From an uncultured Paraprevotella sp. (GTDB lineage: Bacteria > Bacteroidota > Bacteroidia > Bacteroidales > Bacteroidaceae): a DNA stretch of 34,808 bases. The notes beneath the pieces are model-generated. The model was given only the letters and a program-made list of their open reading frames with translations, was not told where the DNA came from and did no database searches. Positions 32,766 to 34,808 of the stretch are shown one piece after another; the stretch's first letter is position 1, and each line of letters starts with the position of its first letter. Location: positions 1-34,808 of the forward strand of contig CALULA010000021.1 of assembly GCA_944321365.1 (NCBI GenBank), read 5' to 3'. The translations under genes were made by a program, and so were the position numbers.

Positions 32766-32798
32766 ACCGGCGGACCGTGTGTCCGCAGTCAAATGAAG

Positions 32799-32840
32799 CG
32801 GGTCCGCTTTTCCATCGTGGAAAGCGGACCCGTTTTTTTA
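32799..32840 (+). terminator. Terminator of hsp20
   Basis: CGGGTCCGCTTTTCCA pairs with TGGAAAGCGGACCCG (one bulged T) around a TCG loop, followed by seven T. It starts 33 bases after the stop codon. Confidence 0.92.
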
Positions 32841-32864
32841 TTCTTTTGTGCCGAAAAGACTATT

Positions 32865-33623
32865 TTAGAAGTTATAACCTACAGTCACGGCGAACTTGCT
32901 GGTCTTTGTCTTTTCTGCAATTTCGTTGAAGTCCAGTGCATAGCCGATACCTACGTTGAAGCTGTTGATGTCTAATGTGGCACCAATCTGCCAGCCGAAC
33001 TGGCAACGGTTCCAAACCCCGTCCTTACCGACTTCCTTCTCATCGAAGTTGTTGTAGGTTTCGTCTTCATTATAGTCTGCGGGATCTATACCGTAGTCAA
33101 TGAATTCTTGCGGCAGGCTGACTTCAAATTTATATTTATCCTTGGACATCACGTTGACGCGCAGATAGAAACCCGTGTAAGGTTTAAGAGCCAGGGCATC
33201 GTTTATTTTCACGCCGTAAACAAAGTTCAAGGGGATGGTCAGCCCAAGCGCGGTTGTAGAGGTCTTAGTTTCTGCACCTATAGTGTAGCCGTAAACATCT
33301 TCACTGTAACTTTCGCTCTCGCTGCGGCGTGCGAAGTTCAGGCCCAATCCGGTCTCGAAGAAAATCGGGAACTTCTTGGCAATCTTGAATGCCTGTACGT
33401 AGCCGATGGAGAAACCGTTCATGTCCATGTCCGGTTCTTCGCCCCAGTCATCATCCCAGTCTAAGTTCACAAATGTGCGGTCGTAAGAGAGACGCAGTCC
33501 CTTCCATGCTTCTACATCACCGGCGGAAGAGCTTGAAGAGCCGCCTCCGTTCATGAATTGTGCAAACGACATTGTGGAGCAACCCAGCAACATCACTGCT
33601 AATAAATACTTAAACTTTTTCAT
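32865..33623 (-). CDS. Outer-membrane beta-barrel protein
   Basis: A 252-residue protein with a signal peptide (1-21, TMSFA) followed by a Gly/Ser-rich stretch (NGGGSSSSSAG) and a barrel built from alternating strands: GLRLSYDRTFVNLDW, GFSIGYVQAFKI, PIFFETGLGLNFARR, LGLTIPLNFVYGVKI, QFGWQIGATLDI, NVGIGYALDF, ending in FAVTVGYNF with a terminal aromatic. It belongs to the broad PorT/OMP beta-barrel group; no ligand or partner can be inferred. The TolB-like propeller gene ends 47 bases upstream on the same strand, so cotranscription is possible. The acidic loop WDDDWGEEPDMDM is notable. Confidence 0.83.
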   Translation of the reverse strand: MKKFKYLLAVMLLGCSTMSFAQFMNGGGSSSSSAGDVEAWKGLRLSYDRTFVNLDWDDDWGEEPDMDMNGFSIGYVQAFKIAKKFPIFFETGLGLNFARRSESESYSEDVYGYTIGAETKTSTTALGLTIPLNFVYGVKINDALALKPYTGFYLRVNVMSKDKYKFEVSLPQEFIDYGIDPADYNEDETYNNFDEKEVGKDGVWNRCQFGWQIGATLDINSFNVGIGYALDFNEIAEKTKTSKFAVTVGYNF

Positions 33624-33670
33624 AAAGTTCTGATTTAAATGTTAGTAATATGTAGTAATTTAACACTCTG

Positions 33671-34663
33671 TCAATAGTTGAACGTCATGCGCCAGATGTT
33701 GGCCTTGCCCTCCTTGTTGCCCCGTTGCGACACGAAGTAGATGTAGCGTCCGTCGCGACTCCACACCGGACTGAGGTCATCGGCGGCATGATAGGTCAGC
33801 TGGGCGAATCCCGTTCCGTCCAGTCGCGACACGAACAGGTCCGTATTATAATAGGTGATGCTGCCCGACTCTATCTTGCTGCTTCCCACAAACAGCAGCC
33901 ACTGTCCGTCGGGCGAGATGCAGGGCGAGGTGAAGTTGTGGTCAGGGTGCGACACGATGCACTCTTCCACACCCGTCTCATAGTTGATTTTCCATATCTC
34001 GCTGTTGCCCGCCGCGTTGGGACGCACGCAGATGAATGCCTGTTCGCCCTTCACGGGATAGGGGTTCAGCCCTTGCGAGTAGTTGGCCAGAAAGTTGTTT
34101 TTCACGTCATAGCTCCAGATGCTCGTGCCGTTGTTCTCCTGCCGGGCGAAGTAGATGAGGCTCATGTCGCTGCTGTAGATGGGCGAATAGTCCTGATTGC
34201 CCGTGGTGATCTGGCGGCAGACGAAGCCCCGGTCCGCCGTGGTCTGGAATATCTGGTTCGTCTTGCCCCGCATTTCCGAGAACACGATTTGCTTGCCGTC
34301 GGGCGAGTAAGAGAAGTCCAGCACCGCCGTGCGGTTGGTCTTCTGTATGGACGAGCCTTGCTTGCCCACGTCTTTGAGGAAGATGTTGGTGGTGTTGTTG
34401 CGGTAGGAGAGGAATGCCAGCTGCTGTCCGTCGGGCGAGACATCCAGAATGCGGTTGGAGAACCAGCCGATGCCCCGTGCGCTCCGTTTCACTTCGGGCA
34501 TGCACACATAGTCATTGCTGACGGAGAACTGGGTGAAGTCCGTGCCTGATTCTTCCGGGACGGAAACCACGGAATAGTCCACTTTTTGTGCCCGTACATT
34601 TCCGGCGGCCAGACTGAACAGTACGGCTGCGCCGCAGGATAACAGATAGCTTCTGACAGACAT
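33671..34663 (-). CDS. TolB-like PD40 beta-propeller protein, exported
   Basis: A 330-residue periplasmic protein. The signal peptide ends near residue 25 (GNVRAQ). Four or more WD40-like PD40 blades follow, each with a (S/D)PDG(K/Q/R) turn: DVSPDGQQLAFLSYRN, SYSPDGKQIVFSEMRG, CISPDGQWLLFVGSSK, VWSRDGRYIYFVSQRG. The protein ends in ANIWRMTFNY. Such propellers resemble the C-terminal domain of TolB and are used for protein-protein contacts; here there is no TolB N-terminal domain and no tol-pal genes are nearby, so TolB function should not be assumed. A purine-rich AAAGAAAGAGAT lies before the ATG. Confidence 0.85.
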   Translation of the reverse strand: MSVRSYLLSCGAAVLFSLAAGNVRAQKVDYSVVSVPEESGTDFTQFSVSNDYVCMPEVKRSARGIGWFSNRILDVSPDGQQLAFLSYRNNTTNIFLKDVGKQGSSIQKTNRTAVLDFSYSPDGKQIVFSEMRGKTNQIFQTTADRGFVCRQITTGNQDYSPIYSSDMSLIYFARQENNGTSIWSYDVKNNFLANYSQGLNPYPVKGEQAFICVRPNAAGNSEIWKINYETGVEECIVSHPDHNFTSPCISPDGQWLLFVGSSKIESGSITYYNTDLFVSRLDGTGFAQLTYHAADDLSPVWSRDGRYIYFVSQRGNKEGKANIWRMTFNY

Positions 34664-34808
34664 ATCTCTTTCTTTTTTAGTTCATAATGCGATTGTTCCG
34701 CGTTGTGCGGCCTGCCCGCATGCAGGACCTTTCTCTTCGCAAGAGAGCAACCGCTCCGGGCAAAACGGTTGTGTTTCAGTACCGACAGGGGCCGGATGCT
34801 GTAACTTT
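34664..34808. other. Upstream edge with no clear gene
   Basis: On the minus strand two frames are open from the window edge for about 40-60 codons, neither with a recognisable motif. A gene tail from outside the window cannot be excluded. No promoter matching the consensus is evident. Confidence 0.2.

Noticed and set aside
33671..34663. TolB of the Tol-Pal system
   Set aside because: Only the propeller is present, the TolB N-terminal domain is missing and no tolA, tolQ, tolR or pal gene is nearby.
34664..34808. Partial gene at the right edge on the minus strand
   Set aside because: Two competing frames are open, neither with a motif, and 145 bases are too few to decide.

Overview
The window looks like the chromosome of a member of the Bacteroidales, most likely a relative of Bacteroides, Phocaeicola or Prevotella. 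The evidence is: repeated promoter motifs of the Bacteroides type (TTTG, about 20 bp, TAnnTTTG), start codons preceded by A/T-rich leaders with little Shine-Dalgarno signal, lipoproteins with acidic residues just after the lipobox cysteine, C10 cysteine peptidases, a BtuB-BtuG vitamin B12 uptake locus and the thrA - apgM-type kinase - thrC gene order. Coding regions are fairly GC-rich while intergenic regions are A/T-rich. No integrase, transposase, phage gene, CRISPR array or rRNA was found, so this appears to be mostly core chromosome with a few accessory surface proteins.

Layout. 1-4.5 kb: a tRNA-Lys with its own promoter and terminator, a decayed glycoside hydrolase family 2 remnant, then an AI-2E-family membrane protein and thymidine kinase (minus strand) divergent from rsmI and a coiled-coil lipoprotein. 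5.0-8.3 kb: a very long secreted C10 (streptopain-type) peptidase. 8.3-9.5 kb: an orphan LuxR-type regulator and, upstream of it, a 47-residue single-helix peptide gene that has its own promoter, 5' UTR hairpin and terminator. 9.56-16.2 kb: a cobalamin riboswitch followed by a tightly packed B12 uptake operon (btuB, btuG, btuF, btuC, btuD), with overlapping start and stop codons from btuG to btuD. 16.2-19.7 kb: a large surface protein with twelve perfectly phased 33-bp repeats, three OB-fold-like domains and a C-terminal sorting-type module, followed by a 54-residue small gene. 19.9-23.7 kb: radA, an FAD-dependent oxidoreductase and a convergent outer-membrane barrel. 23.8-28.9 kb: the threonine operon (bifunctional aspartokinase/homoserine dehydrogenase, proposed homoserine kinase, threonine synthase). 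29.0-32.0 kb: a second C10 peptidase with a small lipoprotein directly behind it. 32.1-34.7 kb: a small heat-shock protein, an outer-membrane barrel and a TolB-like propeller protein.

How the genes work together. The clearest system is B12 capture: the riboswitch senses cobalamin, BtuG (surface lipoprotein) hands it to BtuB (TonB-dependent transporter), BtuF binds it in the periplasm, and BtuC/BtuD pump it into the cytoplasm. The threonine operon covers aspartate to threonine except for aspartate-semialdehyde dehydrogenase, with an alkaline-phosphatase-superfamily protein in the homoserine kinase position. The most novel-looking items are the 47-residue peptide next to the LuxR regulator, the repeat-stalk surface protein with its small downstream gene, and the lipoprotein paired with the second C10 peptidase. 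All functional assignments come from reading motifs and remembered families; no search was run.
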